Of a DNA stretch of 5,552 bases, positions 5,457 through 5,552 are shown one piece after another. The stretch's first letter is position 1. Each line of letters opens with the position of its first letter. This stretch comes from an uncultured beta proteobacterium (GTDB lineage: Bacteria; Pseudomonadota; Gammaproteobacteria; Burkholderiales; Burkholderiaceae_C), in assembly GCA_903870955.1 (NCBI GenBank), contig CAIQEX010000590.1, forward strand, positions 1 to 5,552. Direction: 5' to 3'. The notes beneath the pieces were generated by a model. It did not search any database. It worked only from the letters and a program-made list of their open reading frames with translations, and was not told where the DNA came from. The translations under genes were made by a program, and so were the position numbers.

Positions 5457-5472
5457 AATTTCCGGAAATTGT
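5455..5472. promoter_or_regulatory. Perfect 18-base palindrome ACAATTTCCGGAAATTGT
   Basis: The two 9-base halves are exact reverse complements. On DNA this could be an operator for a dimeric regulator; in RNA it could form a 7-bp hairpin with the loop CCGG, ending 27 bases before the start codon at 5500. It lies about 57 bases downstream of the predicted transcription start, an unusual place for a simple repressor site, which makes an RNA role at least as likely. The sequence does not match an operator that I recognise. Confidence 0.5.
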
Positions 5473-5499
5473 TTCGTTAACTCACTTTAGTCCAAAACC

Positions 5500-5552
5500 A
5501 TGAACAAATCACTCGTATTGGCAGCAATCATCGCTGCTGCTGCTCTTGCTGC
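5500..5552 (+). CDS. Start of a secreted or lipoprotein-like gene, cut by the window end
   Basis: From the ATG at 5500, 17 complete codons are visible: MNKSLVLAAIIAAAALA, followed by GC, which must begin an Ala codon. This is a typical signal-peptide start: a short positively charged n-region (Asn-Lys-Ser) followed by a hydrophobic run of Leu, Val, Ile and Ala. In Comamonadaceae, very similar openings belong to small Ala/Lys-rich lipoproteins in which a lipobox cysteine comes next, but that cysteine would lie beyond the window, so the class cannot be confirmed. The bases just before the start (TCCAAAACC) have no Shine-Dalgarno. The strong -10 box and the structured leader suggest an independently and possibly highly expressed gene. 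Confidence 0.7.
   Translation, partial: MNKSLVLAAIIAAAALA

Overview
The window looks like ordinary chromosomal DNA from a betaproteobacterium of the order Burkholderiales, most likely the Comamonadaceae (Rhodoferax- or Polaromonas-like). This is inferred from the style of the proteins, the moderately high GC content and the gene neighbourhood, and not from a database search. The recognised genes are housekeeping genes: protein maturation (pmbA/tldE), coenzyme A synthesis (coaBC), nucleotide-pool sanitation (dut), an FKBP-type prolyl isomerase of the SlyD class, and a ribosomal-protein hydroxylase of the RoxA/YcfD type.

Layout, left to right. At 1-966 is the 3' two thirds of pmbA. At 967-1428 is a gene-free stretch holding a striking inverted-repeat element: two nearly identical GC-rich 48-base cores face each other across a spacer of about 150-210 bases, and outside each core lie A/T-rich tandem units with a period of about 16-17 bases. 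It looks like a REP-doublet (BIME/REPIN) or MITE-like element. At 1429-3123 are coaBC and dut, a closely spaced pair on the plus strand. A strong hairpin lies between dut and the convergent slyD-like gene (3172-3705, minus strand). The slyD-like gene and the roxA-like gene (3719-4852, plus strand) run head to head with their start codons at most 13 bases apart. A 167-residue protein of unknown function (4839-5342) overlaps the end of roxA by 14 bases and is probably translationally coupled to it.

At 5343-5499 is a regulatory region with a perfect TATAAT -10 box and a leader of about 100 bases. The leader carries a hairpin with a CUUG tetraloop, a perfect 18-base palindrome and a possible 11-codon upstream ORF. 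It precedes a secreted or lipoprotein-like gene that starts at 5500 and is cut by the window end after 17 codons.

I see no complete undescribed system. The parts most worth a second look are the inverted-repeat element, the structured leader before the last gene, the head-to-head start overlap, and the conserved-looking unknown protein behind roxA. There are no rRNA or tRNA genes, CRISPR arrays, transposase genes or phage genes in view.
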